Positions 1-12,243 of a stretch of DNA of 64,000 nucleotides are shown one piece after another; position 1 is the stretch's first letter; every line of letters begins with the position of its first letter. Under the pieces are notes generated by a model. It saw only the letters and a list, made by a program, of their open reading frames with translations. It was not told where the DNA came from and made no database searches. Made by a program: the position numbers and the translations under genes. Origin of the DNA: Ixodes scapularis (Eukaryota; Arthropoda; Arachnida; Ixodida; Ixodidae); the NCBI RefSeq assembly GCF_016920785.2, contig NW_024609846.1:113326831-113390830 (forward strand), given 5' to 3'.

Positions 1-25
1 CTCTCTGTTGTAAAACATTTTTCAG

Positions 26-193
26 AGGAGGTGCGAAGAGCTGGCCCTCACTTTTTCAAGGCAGCCGCAGAACACTACGAGCCCCGAATCACTGCCGCGG
101 CTGACTCACGCGGATGCTGTGCTGCACCCTGCACTGCACATGGTTCGAAGCACACTTCAGCGGACCAGTGCATGCCCCTGATGCATCGTCGAG
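26..193 (+). pseudogene. Decayed paralogue of the candidate exon at 2230-2423
   Basis: Aligned with 2245-2423, this stretch shares the backbone gagctNgcN...caaggNagcNgcNgaacactac and later the cactgcatgacc/cagtgcatgccc region, at roughly 70 percent by eye. It has a 1-bp deletion in the early part that breaks the reading frame. It keeps an acceptor-like ttttcag before 26 and a donor-like gag/gtatgt at 193/194. The same relic lies at about 7343-7510 and, inverted, at about 26925-27092. Product unknown. Confidence 0.4.
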
Positions 194-939
194 GTATGTT
201 TTGTACTGCTTTTCCTAGCGGTGCACTGAGCAGTCCAATCTTGAAGGGAGCACGCGAGTGCGTAGCCAGTGCTCCATGCAGCAAGGACCGCAAGCACCCG
301 CGGAAGCTTGGAGCACACGCAGTGACGCCAGCAGCCGTGCACGCTGGCGTCGTCTGCTACTGTACCGTCCTTTCGTTCGGTGCGCAGAAAAAAAAAAGGA
401 GTGACCGTTCTGTTAAAAGTCTGATGGTGAGTTCTGTTAAAAGTCTGATGGTGAAGGCATCCTTTACAGAAGCACTGTATGGCTCTCTGCACGCTAGAAT
501 GGGGGCTGTCGTTGATGCTCGCAGGGGCGTTGCCCACAACTAAGCAGACGACCAAAGTCCTGAGCAGGTGACTAATCGTTTCATTGTTCTTTGGTAGGGA
601 AAGGTAGATAATGTGCTTCTACTCCCAGCTTTTTTTTTTTTTTTTTTTTTTTTATCACCATTTAGTATGTTACCATCAAAACAGCATCCTGGTGTTCACA
701 TAAATATGTGTTAACAATACCTATCGTCAAATATGTGACTCAAAGAGCCAACTGCGGCCGAGGATATCTTTTAAGTGTTCTTTTTCTCACAAAGATCCCT
801 GGCATTGACTTTTTAGCCACGTCGTACCTTGAGTCCACAAAAACAATGTGCTTCAGCTAAATGGTATTCACACAAAATACATCCTGACAAGCTGCTTTCA
901 CTCTCGAGCCTCGAAGAAATTTTGCAGTTTGATTTGAAC

Positions 940-1103
940 TATGTTGTAGGTTAAGGAGGTAGGGTCAGGGAAAAGAAGGTGGGAGAGGAGGAAGCGGGCA
1001 CAATGCTGGTCAAACCCTCTCCCTTCGCCGGCGTTGCATCCATCTCGTCCTCTCCCACCTTCCTTTTTCTTCCCCTACCTTCTTGAGTTGTCACCGACCA
1101 TAT
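940..1103. mobile_element. Hairpin MITE, TAGTC family, in B copy 1
   Basis: The two ends are reverse complementary: tatgttgtaggttaaggagg at the left against the complement of ttgagttgtcaccgaccata at the right. They are followed by matching purine-rich arms (gaaggtgggagagga against tcctctcccaccttc). Termini resemble the TATAGTCNGTNRCA ends of the MITEs at 15349 and 35729. The right end supplies a TATA-box-like tataaaag at 1101. Confidence 0.7.
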
Positions 1104-2229
1104 AAAAGGCATGCATTGATATCACTTGTTCGTTTTGTGGCCATGGCGCCAGCAAGGTTTGAGAAACGTATCCTGCTTCACAGGGATTCAGCACTCAACA
1201 TGGAGAAACTATTGGCAGTGCTGCTGTAATGTCTTTGTCCTCGTCTTTTGCAGCCATCTAAAAAAGAGAAATATAATACTAGGAACACAGAGCAACGTCA
1301 CGCGCCAGTACATAGTGTACTACGAAGGGCAGGTAAATTGACTGCGGAACACGATTTTCTCAATGTCCTCACGGTTCTTTCGGCCAAGTACATACAGATA
1401 AGACGATTACCATTAGAAATGTTGAACGCCAATCCGAAATGTTTTTTGGCGGTGTGCCGAGCAAAAGGACATTGCTGCAACAGAAAACATGTGCCATCCT
1501 CCGCCTTTGGTGCTTCTGTGTCTGCGCCGAGCTTCCGCAGCCACCAACAGTCAACGCTGCATGGACTGCCCGCCATGCTTTCATGCGTTCCATGTATGAT
1601 TGGCACAGCATGTGGATGTGTCATGCAAGTGACATCAGCGCTGTTGGCAGTGCCATGCTGGTTGAGCTTTGCTAGGCTCTGACCATTGACAAGCTGTTTT
1701 ATGCAATAATCGCTCTTGGAAGTCCCCAAACTGTTTTTAGCAATTCAAGTGTCAGATTTTTTTTAGCTATGGTTATACAGGTTTTCTTTTTTAACATTTA
1801 CAGATTTCAAAGAAAAAGTGAAAGTTATGACAGTTATAAGTTATACGGCCAGGCGGACATTAGATTCATGGAAGAATGCAGCTAAAAGTCCGTGTAGATC
1901 ATGTGTATCATGCTTCTCTACAGCGCAGCTACATACTTGCGTAGGACAACCCCCATGAAGTGGGGTGGGGGGGCTGCATGCATGTGTTGGGTAGCCCCTC
2001 TTGGTTTTACAACTCTACCCTGTTGTAAAATTTTAGATTTTAATGCGAACAAGTTGATAACAAAAAAGAACTTGGTCAACATTGATCTTACAACTAGAGA
2101 TGTAAAAGGAACAAAAATAGAGAACAGCAAAATGTGGAAGAAGACATCTCGCTTCTTTCATTTTCATTTGACTAAGTGACATTGGTCGGCGACTGTAAGA
2201 CTTTTAATCACAATAGTTATACACCACAG

Positions 2230-2423
2230 GTCCCGGGGATCATGGCATCGATGAGCTCGCTTTCGCCTTGTCCAAGGTAGCAGCGGAACACTACGGGCAG
2301 GCCCGGAGTCACCGCACCGGCTGGCTCACGGGCGTCGTCCTGTACTCTGCACGGCACTGCGTGTGGCTTAACCGGCCAAGCAGAGGGTCACTGCATGACC
2401 TTTATGAGGCGTCGCTAGCCATT
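2230..2423 (+). CDS. Candidate coding exon, unrecognised protein (copy 1)
   Basis: The stretch is bounded by an acceptor (tatacaccacag before 2230) and a strong donor (GTAAGT at 2424). Between them is an open frame of 64 codons entered in phase 1. The translation has a natural composition: it includes DELAFALSKVAAEHYGQ, then RTGWLTGVVLYSARHCVW and LNRPSRGSLHDLYEASLAI. I do not recognise the family. It is intact here and in the inverted copy but frameshifted in B'. The decayed relative at 26-193 suggests an old exon duplication. Flanking exons were not identified with confidence, so it could be a remnant of a host gene. Confidence 0.35.
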
Positions 2424-5400
2424 GTAAGTATATTTTGGACGCTCGTGTCAGGGGATGTACTTTTGTGTTCTACAACAGAACATGTTTGGTGGCGGTTCAG
2501 TCTTGCCAATTCAGCCATTTCGAAACATAATTTTGTGGCGACTTGGCTTAGGTTTTCTGGCTCGGCCGTCTTTTGCACCAGTGTCTAGGCTCGGCGTAAG
2601 CCTCTTTGTTCTTTATTGTCAAGGCTAGTGTAATTTCTGCTACGCCGTCGAAGCAACTTCTGCATGCGAACAAGATGCAAGACGAAGCTACATGCTCGTG
2701 CTCAGTGCATGACCACATGTGAAAACTAATAGCGAGTTTGTTTCGCTGCACTCGTGCCCATGCGCAGCCACTCGCAACATGAAGTGAGTTTGTTTCGCCG
2801 CCGGCACTCCACACGTGCATGCGCTCGCTGCACCCTGAGGATTAAGTGTGTACCTGAATGCACTCCCGTCATGCATCACTTAGGCAGGGAACAAGAGCAG
2901 ATGACTGGTTTGTCCACCATGCGGGACAGTAGAACTGCAGAAAAAGTGAATTTCTGCTAAAAAAATGACGTCCCACGAGCAACAAAATCGGACACGAGCT
3001 TGAATTGTGTGTCTGCTATTCTATAAAGCAAGCAATCCACAACCTGTGCTTAACTTGCAAGTTTTCAGTCATTTTGTTGCTGTACAGACGTCCATATACA
3101 CCGGTGGATAAAGAAAGGTTCAGAACGAACATCAGCCACTGCGAGATATCTCTCACCATGTGTGCGGGGCTAAAGAGTTGGGACGTTAGTTGACAAAGCT
3201 TGCCCGGCAGAAACCTGCGACGCGTCCAATCGGGAGCCGAGAAAGCTAAACTGTTTTTACCCGAGGCTTGGATAAAATCACAGTGTTTAATAAGGAGCCA
3301 TGGAATTTATTTTGGGTGGGATAAATTAATTTAGGTTCGTATTTTGCTAATACAGTTGAACCTTTCAAGAACGAAATTTTCGCGGCAACGAAGAAATCTG
3401 GCGGCCCCAGCGAACGTCCATAGGGTTCAATGCATTTGCACCCTCTCAACAGCAAAGAGTTTTTAAAAAGCAGTCCCGCATTAACGAAAGTTTGAGGTAG
3501 TGATCTGCCATAGAGTTATTCAATGTGTCTACCAAGTTGGCATTTTCAAATTCCCTGAGTTTTTCAGGTTTCCCCTGAGTACTTTTGTGAAATTCCCTGA
3601 GTGACACAGAACTTTGTTTTAGGTCAGGATGGGCGGACACCATGTCGCTAGATGCTGTCACTCTCTAAAAAGCATGTCATAAAATAAAATAACAACACAA
3701 TACAGTTTTGATGATAGCGAGTAACTTTTATTACATTTAAAAAGAAAACAGAACGAAGTGGTTAGTAAAATTGATAGCGAATAAAGTATAAAAAAAGGTA
3801 AACTGAGGTTTACGTGACCCCCCCAGGTCTGGTCATGTGACCTCAGGGGGGGGGTGTCGAGACCTGACGGTGACGCCGCTCAAGCCGGAAACGGGAGCAA
3901 TAACGGGGAAAGGAAAGGGTAAACAAACATAAGGCGTTCAAAGTGTGATTGCTCAACCCTTGTTGTCAAAACACTCCACCTGACAAAATCTTTTTTTTTT
4001 TTTTTTTTTTTTGGGGGGGGGGGGGGGGCTAAGGAGTCGCACAGTGACAGCGGTGTTTGGGAAAATGAGCGCACGCGACCGTTCCAACAGCGGGCACTCC
4101 CTGCCCTCCCCACGCGCGCAGGTGCCCTTCCCCTTGCTTTTGCCATCCTCCACTTTTGTTTTTTACATTTGGTTGCTTTTTTTATTTTTTATACAATTGC
4201 TTTTTCGCTGCGCATCCCCGCGTGCGCATTCCCGGGTGCGCGTATGCTGGCTTGGCGGTCTGCCAGCCCCGCAACCCGAGCTATGTGCTCCCGGCCGGCG
4301 CAATCCGACCTATAGGGAGAAGCGAAGAACCGCCTTCGTCTTCGTTCCCTACATCCGAGTGTCCCCTCCATGGGAGTTATGGGCATTCGATACAGAAAAA
4401 CAATGCAATTTTCTAGGGGATGTTTGGACTGTTTCATATAAACAATAATTCGAAATAAGGGTGTGATATAACCGGGTTCGACAGTATGTTTGGCCGTCTC
4501 CCTTAATTTCCAGATACCTTCGTTCGTTTGGCACATATATCACCGATGCTAGAAAGCGCCGACGTCGTGTTCGCGCTGAGAGTGTCCGACAGTGCACATA
4601 AATACACGTGCGAAGCCGTTTTTGCACCATTTTTTTTTCCCCCATAGAAATGCATTACCGGAAGTCAATTTTCGACTGGTTGCTGTCTGCTTCAACTTGC
4701 GTCGGCACACTAGCGCCACTTGAACCTCTAGCGTACATTATAATAACCCTATGTGATCTGCAACATTTTTTCGTCACATGAGCCAGTTTGGAACCCAGAA
4801 TTACGAAAAGTGGAGCAGTACACTCGTCCGGCAAGTTGGGCACATGCGTTTCCAACAAGCATCAGCGCGGCCATTGCTGTTTACATTCGGTCAAAAAATA
4901 ATAACAATAGCAACTAGATTCTTTTTTTTTTTTTTGGTTGGTGAAAACAGCGTTTTGCAAGCCCATCTGTTGGCAACTACCAAGGTATGTGACGTTTCAC
5001 GTGACAACACCGCCCGCTGCTATTTCGCCGACACCGCAGTTGCTGACGAGCTAATGCTCTTCAGCAACTGACGGATTAGCTCCTCCCGCATCGAATACGC
5101 GGCAAAGAAGTTTGTCACATCGCGGCAATTTCAGGCGATCGATTAATTAGTTCTATCCAATTTTTGCTAAGAATTGTTTACAAATGTAAAATTGCTCGCT
5201 GAAAAGCGCATCACACATTATGTGCAATTGGGACCGAAAAATTAAACATACAAACGGTAGGAATTCATAGCAGGTGTATACCTAATTTTTTGGCATGCTA
5301 ATTGTCACCGACTTACTAAATTTAAGGCTTCGGTCGCGAGGGGATCTCGCATGCTTCACGTCGATCGAGTGAACAAGCAGGGATTTCATTGAGACGACTC

Positions 5401-5497
5401 TGGAAGCCAGCCACCGTCAATGCCAGTTGTTTTGAGGAAATGTTTGTTTACTGGTTTAAAAAGACCAAAAATGAATCAACTTGGGACTAATAAGAAA

Positions 5498-5704
5498 TCA
5501 GCACTTACAAAACACATCGGAACCACCAAGATACACGGAGTCGCTTTCACTGAAGTGTTTACTACACAGGTTAGAGATTCCCGAATTTCGCTTTCCTATT
5601 TTCAATTTAATGAGACATTTCTTTCTCAGCTTTATTTTGTCTGAATAATAATAGTAAAATAAATACACCCTATTCGCCATGCTAGCTAGATGTTGTAGTG
5701 GGGT
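5498..5704 (-). pseudogene. Degenerate THAP-domain relic (copy 1)
   Basis: The minus-strand frame reads MANRVYLFYYYYSDKIKLRK, then KCLIKLKIGKRNSGISN and LCSKHFSESDSVYLGG. The CSKHF followed by an acidic stretch, the lysine-rich helix and the upstream NR...F..SD spacing match the C2CH zinc-binding THAP domain. The expected tryptophan of the helix is Cys, and the first two zinc Cys are not seen (LASM where a GC would be expected). A stop follows soon after the domain. THAP domains occur in P-element transposases and in host factors; which one this came from cannot be told. Confidence 0.5.
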
Positions 5705-6171
5705 AAAGCGCTGGATATTCTATTTTGATCGTCCATCTTTTTGTACTGGGGTGGAGAACAGTACATCACCATCCCAGCATTTCGACACCTTAGTGCCAAA
5801 AGTGTTTGTTAGCACGACTACGCGTGGCACGGTTTCAAGTATAACTTCACCAAATAAAAACAATGCGCGAAATAAGCTTTGCTGCGCGATACAGCGCATA
5901 ACGCTGACTGTCGAGCCGAAGGTTCCAAGATCTGCGCAGTCTGTCCCAGTGTGCCCTACCCGTGACGTCAAAAACGACGATGATGATAGCTAGTTAGCGC
6001 ATGCCGCCAAAGAGTTGTAAACTGCGGACGTTCCGTCCGGAGTTGTCTGTCTTCGATCCTGCTCATTCCGTATCATGTAGGGGAGAGTATGCCATCCTGC
6101 TGGCCTACTGTCGCACACTGCCAGTGTTAAACTTTCAGAACTCTATGAGCCGAGAAATTGATGGAGAGGGG

Positions 6172-7317
6172 AAGTAAAAATATATAAAAAAGTACTTTTC
6201 TTGTTTTTGTTTGTTTTTACTTTTTATTAATTTTTTTCTTCCTTGCTTGATTCTTTAATTTTGGCTGGTACGGTTCCGTTCTGTTCCGCCTTGGCGCCCT
6301 TGGCCGCGGGGGCAATGTTTTTGTTTTCGTTCTACGTTCAGGTGTTGAGTGGCAACGTATTAACCGTCGATAACCAGCTGAAGCAGCTCAAGTTCTCGAG
6401 TGGAACGAGGTTGACCGTGCGCAGTGGCAGCCGTTGACAACAAAAACAATGTATGCACTAAGTTTCGCCGGATGAGTGCCGGCGTCGATCGCGAACCGCC
6501 AGAGCCGCCAAATACGAATACCAAGAACAGGAGGTATTCGTAAAGGTGAGTGTTCACCGCACTTTAGTGCTTCAGTTCCGTTTGGAGTCGTTTGACATAA
6601 TTTAGTCCGGTGCGTCCGGGAACAAAGGCGCTACCAGAAATGGCGGGAATGGTCGGTCGGTGCTGAACGTGCTGAATGCTGATGCCATCCAAGCGGATTT
6701 GAATTGGGTTTCGTGCGCTCAACGTGTCGATTTGTTTCTTGAGCTGCCTTTACCAACCGCTCGCCCGAAATCGTTCGGTAGAACATGCGGACGTGACGGC
6801 TAGCAGAGCCCTCCGCAAAGGCTTAGGAGCGCGCACACAATTTTGGAAGCTTCCGTATGACCGCAAGTGCTCAATAAGTCGCTATAGCAATGATTGCATG
6901 CCATCGACACAGACTTCGATCCAGTTTTTCAACGAGACAGGAAGGCCCAACGAAGCAAGCGTAGAATCTGATGCTTCGCCTGTCACTGTCTGCGCGGGAA
7001 CACGCCGAGAGGCGCTTAAACGAGCTGCCAGGGCGTAATTAAAAAAAAAAATAAAAAATCTAACGCAGGTCTGAACCACGCGAGGATCGTCTCGAAGCAT
7101 GGTAGCCTCAACAGACGCTTGCCGCCACACGCGAGGAGAAAGCAGGAGGCCCGAAGTTTGAATGTGAAGGTAAAACGTGCTTTAATAATAATGATCTTTA
7201 TCTGCACGTTCCTTTGTATGACTAAGGTGATCGTGCTGAGACACAATGTAGCAGCGATTGCTCTCGAACAAAGGACAGGACAGCAGAAAGGCAATGAGAG
7301 GCAGGGAGATAACTGAC
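6172..7317 (+). repeat. Segmental repeat, A part of 7.3-kb unit, copy 1
   Basis: This stretch matches the reverse complement of 27118-28264 almost exactly. It sits between B and B', so the tandem order is B-A-B', while the inverted copy reads A-B from the EXOSC10 side. The join at 6171/6172 (gagagggg followed by aagtaaaa) is therefore the tandem-duplication junction. In the inverted copy the A edge abuts EXOSC10 promoter sequence, and the B edge abuts sequence next to a MITE. The segment has a GC-rich part around 6270-6520 and small ORFs without recognisable similarity. Confidence 0.9.
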
Positions 7318-8228
7318 CTCTCTGTTGTAAAACATTTTTCAGAGGAGGTGCGAAGAGCTGGCCCTCACTTTTTCAAGGCAGCCGCAGAACACTACGAGCC
7401 CCGAATCACTGCCGCGGCTGACTCACGCGGATGCTGTGCTGCACCCTGCACTGCACATGGTTCGAAGCACACTTCAGGGGACCAGTGCATGCCCCTGATG
7501 CATCGTCGCGGTATGTTTTGTACTGCTTTTCCTAGCGGTGCACTGAGCAGTCCAATCTTGAAGGGAGCACGCGAGTGCGTAGCCAGTGCTCCATGCAGCG
7601 AGGACCGCAAGCACCCGCGGAAGCTTGGAGCACACGCAGTGACGCCAGCAGCCGTGCACGCTGGCGTCGTCTGCTACTGTACTGTCCTTTCGTTCGGTGC
7701 GCAGAAAAAAAAAGGAGTGACCGCTCTGTTAAAAGTCTGCTGGTGAAGGCATCCTTTACAGAAGCACTGTATGGCTCTCTGCACGCTAGAATGGGGGCTG
7801 TCGTTGATGCTCGCAGAGGCGTCGCCCACAACTAAGCAGACGACCAAAGTCCTGAGCAGGTGACTAATCGTTTCATTGTTCTTTGGTAGGGAAAGGTAGA
7901 TAATGTGCTTCTACTCCCAGCTTTGTTTTTTTTTTGTTTTTTTTTATCACCATTTAGTATGTTACCATCAAAACAGCATCCTGGTGTTCACATAAATATG
8001 TGTTAACAATACCTATCGTCAAATATGTGACCTAAAGAGCCAACTGCGGCCGAGGATATCTTTTAAGTGTTCTTTTTCTCACAAAGATCCCTGGCATTGA
8101 CTTTTTAGCCACATACCTTGAGTCCACAAAAACAATGTGCTTCAGCTAAATGGTATTCACACAAAATACATCCTGACAAGCTGCTTTCACTCTCGAGCCT
8201 CGAAGAAATTTTGCAGTTTGATTTGAAC

Positions 8229-8392
8229 TATGTTGCAGGTTAAGGAGGTAGGGTCAGGGAAAAGAAGGTGGGAGAGGAGGAAGCGAGCACAATGCTGGTC
8301 AAACCCTCTCCCTTCGCCGGCCTTGCATCCATCTCCTCCTCTCCCACCTTCCTTTTTCTTCCCCTACCTTCTTGAGTTGTCACCGACCATAT
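8229..8392. mobile_element. Hairpin MITE, TAGTC family, in B'
   Basis: Same insertion as at 940-1103, present at the same position inside B', so it entered the unit before duplication. A few base changes distinguish it from copy 1. Confidence 0.65.
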
Positions 8393-9518
8393 AAAAGGCA
8401 TGCATTGATATCACTTGTTCGTTTTGTGGCCATGGCGCCAGCAAGGTTTGAGAAACGTATCCTGCTTCACAGGAATTCAGCACTCAACATGGAGAAACTA
8501 TTGGCAGTGCTGCTGTAATGTCTTTGTCCTCGTATTTTGCAGCCATCTAAAAAAGAGAAATATAATACTAGGAACACAGAGCAACGTCACGCGCCAGTAC
8601 ATAGTGTACTACGAAGGGCAGGTAAATTGACTGCGGAACACGATTTTCTCAATGTCCTCACGGTTCTTTCTGCCAAGTACATACAGATAAGACGATTACC
8701 ATTAGAAATGTTGAACGCCAATCCGAAATGTTTTTTGGTGGTGTGCCGAGCAAAAGGACATTGCTGCAACAGAAAACATGTGCCATCCTCCGCCTTTGGT
8801 GCTTCTGTGTCTGCGCCGAGCTTCCGCAGCCACCAACAGTCAACGCTGCATGGACTGCCCGCCATGCTTTCATGCGTTCCATGTATGATTGGCACGGCAT
8901 GTGGATGTGTCATGCAAGTGACATCAGCGCTGTTGGCAGTGCCATGCTGGTTGAGCTTTGCTAGGCTCTGACCATTGACAAGCTGTTTTATGCAATAATC
9001 GCTCTTGGAAGTCCCCAAACTGTTTTTAGCAATTCAAGTGTCAGATTTTTTTTAGCTATGGTTATACAAGTTTTCTTTTTTAACATTTACAGATTTCAAA
9101 GAAAAAGTGAAAGTTATGACAGTTATAAGTTATACGGCCAGGCGGACATTAGATTCATGGAAGAATGCAGCTAAAAGTCCGTGTAGATCATGTGTATCAT
9201 GCTTCTCTGCAGCGCAGCTACATACTTGCGTAGGACCACCCCCATGAAGTGGGGTGGGGGGGCTGCATGCGTGTGTTGGGTAGCCCCTCTTGGTTTTACA
9301 ACTCTACCCTGTTGTAAAATTTTAGATTTTAATGCGAACAAGTTGATAACAAAAAAGAACTTGGTCAACATTGATCTTACAACTAGAGATGTAAAAGGAA
9401 CAAAAATAGAGAACAGCAAAATGTGGAAGAAGACATCTCGCTTCTTTCATTTTCATTTCACTAAGTGACATTGGTCGGCGACTGTAAGACTTTTAATCAC
9501 AATAGTTATACACCACAG

Positions 9519-9693
9519 GTCCCGGGGATCATGGCATCGATGAGCTCGCTTTCGCCTTGTCCAAGGTAGCAGCGGAACACTACGGGCAGGCCCGGAGTCA
9601 CCGCACCGGCTGGCTCACGGGCGTCGTCCTGTACTACAGTACCGGCCAAGCAGAGGGTCACTGCATGACCTTTATGAGGCGTCGCTAGCCATT
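9519..9693 (+). pseudogene. Candidate exon, B' copy, broken by a 19-nt deletion
   Basis: Same splice-bounded stretch as 2230-2423, but gtactctgc...ttaaccgg is shortened to gtactacagtaccgg, a net loss of 19 nt that shifts the frame after the VVLY position. Both splice sites are retained. Confidence 0.4.
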
Positions 9694-12243
9694 GTAAGTA
9701 TATTTTGGACGCTCGTGTCAGGGGATGTACTTTTGTGTTCTACAACAGAACATGTTTGGTGGCGGTTCAGTCTTGCCAATTCAGCCATTTCGAAACATAA
9801 TTTTGTGGCGACTTGGCTTAGGTTTTCTGGCTCGGCCGTCTTTTGCACCAGTGTCTAGGCTCGGCGTAAGCCTCTTTGTTCTTTATTGTCAAGGCTAGTG
9901 TAATTTCTGCTACGCCGTCGAAGCAACTTCTGCATGCGAACAAGATGCAAGACGAAGCTACATGCTCGTGCACAGTGCATGACCACATGTGAAAACTAAT
10001 AGAGAGTTTGTTTCGCTGCAATCGTGCCCATGCGCACCCACTTGCAACATGAAGTGAGTTTGTTTCGCCGCCGGCACTCCACACGTGCATGCGCTCGCTG
10101 CGCCCTGAGAATTAAGTGTGTACCTGAATGCACTCCCGTCATGCATCACTTAGGCAGGGAACAAGAGCAGATGACTGGTTTGTCCACCATGCGGGACAGT
10201 AGAACTGCAGAAAAAGTGAACTTTCTGCTAAAAAAATGACGTCCCACGAGCAACAAAATCGGACACGAGCTTGAATTGTGTGTCTGCTATTCTATAAAGC
10301 AAGCAATCCACAACCTGTGCTTAACTTGCAAGTTTTCAGTCATTTTGTTGCTGTACAGACGTCCATATACACCGGTGGATAAAGAAAGGTTCAGAACGAA
10401 CATCAGCCACCGCGAGATATCTCTCACCATCCGTGCGGGGCTAAAGAGTTGGGACGTTAGTTGACAAAGCTTGCCCGGCAGAAACCTGCGACGCGTCCAG
10501 TCGGGAGCCGAGAAAGCTAAACTGTTTTTACCCGAGGCTTGGATAAAATCACAGTGTTTAAAAAGGAGCCATGGAATTTATTTTGGGTGGGATAAATTAA
10601 TTTAGATTCGTATTTTGCTAATACAGTTGAACCTTTCAAGAACGAAATTCTCGCGGCAACGAAGAAATCTGGCGGCCCCAGCGAACGTCCATAGGGTTCA
10701 ATGCATTTGCACCCTCTCAACAGCAAAGAGTTTTAAAAAGCAGTCCCGCATTAACGAAAGTTTGAGGTAGTGATCTGCCATAGAGTTATTCAATGTGTCT
10801 ACCAAGTTGGCATTTTCAAATTCCCTGAGTTTTTCAGGTTTCCTCTGAGTACTTTTGTGAAATTCCCTGAGTGACACAGAACTTTGTTTTAGGTCAAGAT
10901 GGGCGGACACCATGTCGCCACATGCTGTCACTCTCTAAAAAGCATGTCATAAAATAAAATAACAACACAATACAGTTTTGATGATAGCGAGTAACTTTTA
11001 TTAGATTTAAAAAGAAAACAGAACGAAGTGGTTAGTAAAATTGATAGCGAATAAAGTATAAAAAAAGGTAAACTGAGGTTTACGTGACCCCCCCAGGTCT
11101 GGTCATGTGACCTCGGGGGGGGGGGGTGTCGAGACCTGACGGCGACGCCGCTCAAGCCGGAAACGGGAGCAATAACAGGGAAAGGAAAGGGTAAACAAAC
11201 ATAAGGCGTTCAAAGTGCGATTGCTCAACCCTTGTTGTCAAAACACTCCACCTAACAAAATCTTTTTTTTTTTTTATTTTTATTTTGGGGCTAAGGAGTC
11301 GCACAGTGACAGCGGTGTTTGCACGCGACCGTTCCAACAGCGGGCACTCCCTGCCCTCCCCACGCGCGCAGGTGCCCTTCCCCTTGCTTTTGCCATCCTC
11401 CACTTCTTTTGTTTTTATTGGTTGCTTTTTTTATTTTTTATACAATTGCTTTTTCGCTGCGCATCCCCGCGTGCGTGTATGCTGGGTTGGCGGTCTGCCA
11501 GCCTTGCAACCCGAGCTGTTTGCTCCCTGCCGGCGCAATCCAACCTATAGGGAGAAGCGAAGAACGGCCTTCGTTCGCTACATCGAGTGTCCCCTCCATG
11601 GGAGGTATGGACATTCGATACAGAAAAACAATGCAATTTTCTAGGGGATGTTTGAACTGTTTCATATAAACAATAATTCGAAATACGGGTGTGATATAAC
11701 CGGGTTCGACAGTATGTTTGGCCGTCTCCCTTAATTTCCAGATACCTTCGTTCGTTTGGCACGTATATCCCCGATGCTAGAAAGCGCCGACGTTGTGTTC
11801 GCGCTGAGAGTGTCCGACAGTGCACATAAATACACGTGCGAAGCCGTTTTTGCACCGTTTTTTTTTTCCCCATAGAAATGCATTACCGGAAGTCAATTTT
11901 CGACTGGTTGCTGTCTGCTTCAACTTGCGTCGGCACACTAGCACCACTTGAACCTCTAGCGTACATTACAATAACCCTACGCGATCTGCAACATTTTTTC
12001 GTCAAATGAGCCAGTTTGGAACCGAGAATTGTGAAAAATGGAGCAGTACACTCGTCCGACAAGTTGGGCACATACGTTTCCGACAAGCATCGGCGCGGCC
12101 ATTGCTGTTTACATTCGGTCAAATAATGATGACAATGGCAACTAGATGCTTTTTTTTGGGGGTTGGTGAAAACAGCGTTTTGCTAGCCCATCTGTTGGCA
12201 ACTACCTAGGTACGTGACGACACCGCCTGCTGCTATTTCGCCG

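Larger units (their letters stand above)
1..6171 (+). repeat. Segmental repeat, B part of 7.3-kb unit, copy 1
   Basis: The same sequence reappears in direct orientation from 7318 (B') and in inverted orientation at 20937-27117. The start of the window matches 7318 onward and the reverse complement of 27117 downward. Copy 1 and the inverted copy differ only by scattered substitutions and homopolymer lengths, and they share a 24-bp tandem duplication (407-430 and 431-454) that B' lacks. There are no terminal inverted repeats at the ends I can define, so it looks like a segmental duplication rather than one transposon. Inside it lie a hairpin MITE (940-1103), a candidate exon (2230-2423) and its decayed relative (26-193), and a THAP-like relic on the minus strand (5498-5704). 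The left edge of the unit is outside the window. Confidence 0.92.
7318..12243 (+). repeat. Segmental repeat, truncated B' copy
   Basis: This is a direct repeat of 1 to about 5030. Homology stops at 12243 (tgctatttcgccg), after which the sequence is unrelated to the rest of B, so about 1.1 kb of B is missing. It differs from copy 1 by many substitutions and small indels. Examples are loss of the 24-bp duplication near 7735, a 19-nt net deletion near 9633 that breaks the candidate exon, and shorter G and T runs near 11270. This is the oldest or least homogenised copy. Confidence 0.92.

Noticed and set aside
31..543. 170-codon open frame at the start of B
   Set aside because: It runs through the decayed exon, an A run and a 24-bp duplication, and its frame is broken in B'. 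It is not a conserved protein.
1298..1729. 143-codon minus-strand frame present in all three B copies
   Set aside because: Conservation follows from recent duplication, both strands are open over the same stretch, and no motif is recognisable.
3246..3661. Two minus-strand frames near gttgaacctttcaagaacg
   Set aside because: Short, overlapping and repeat-derived; no recognisable domain.
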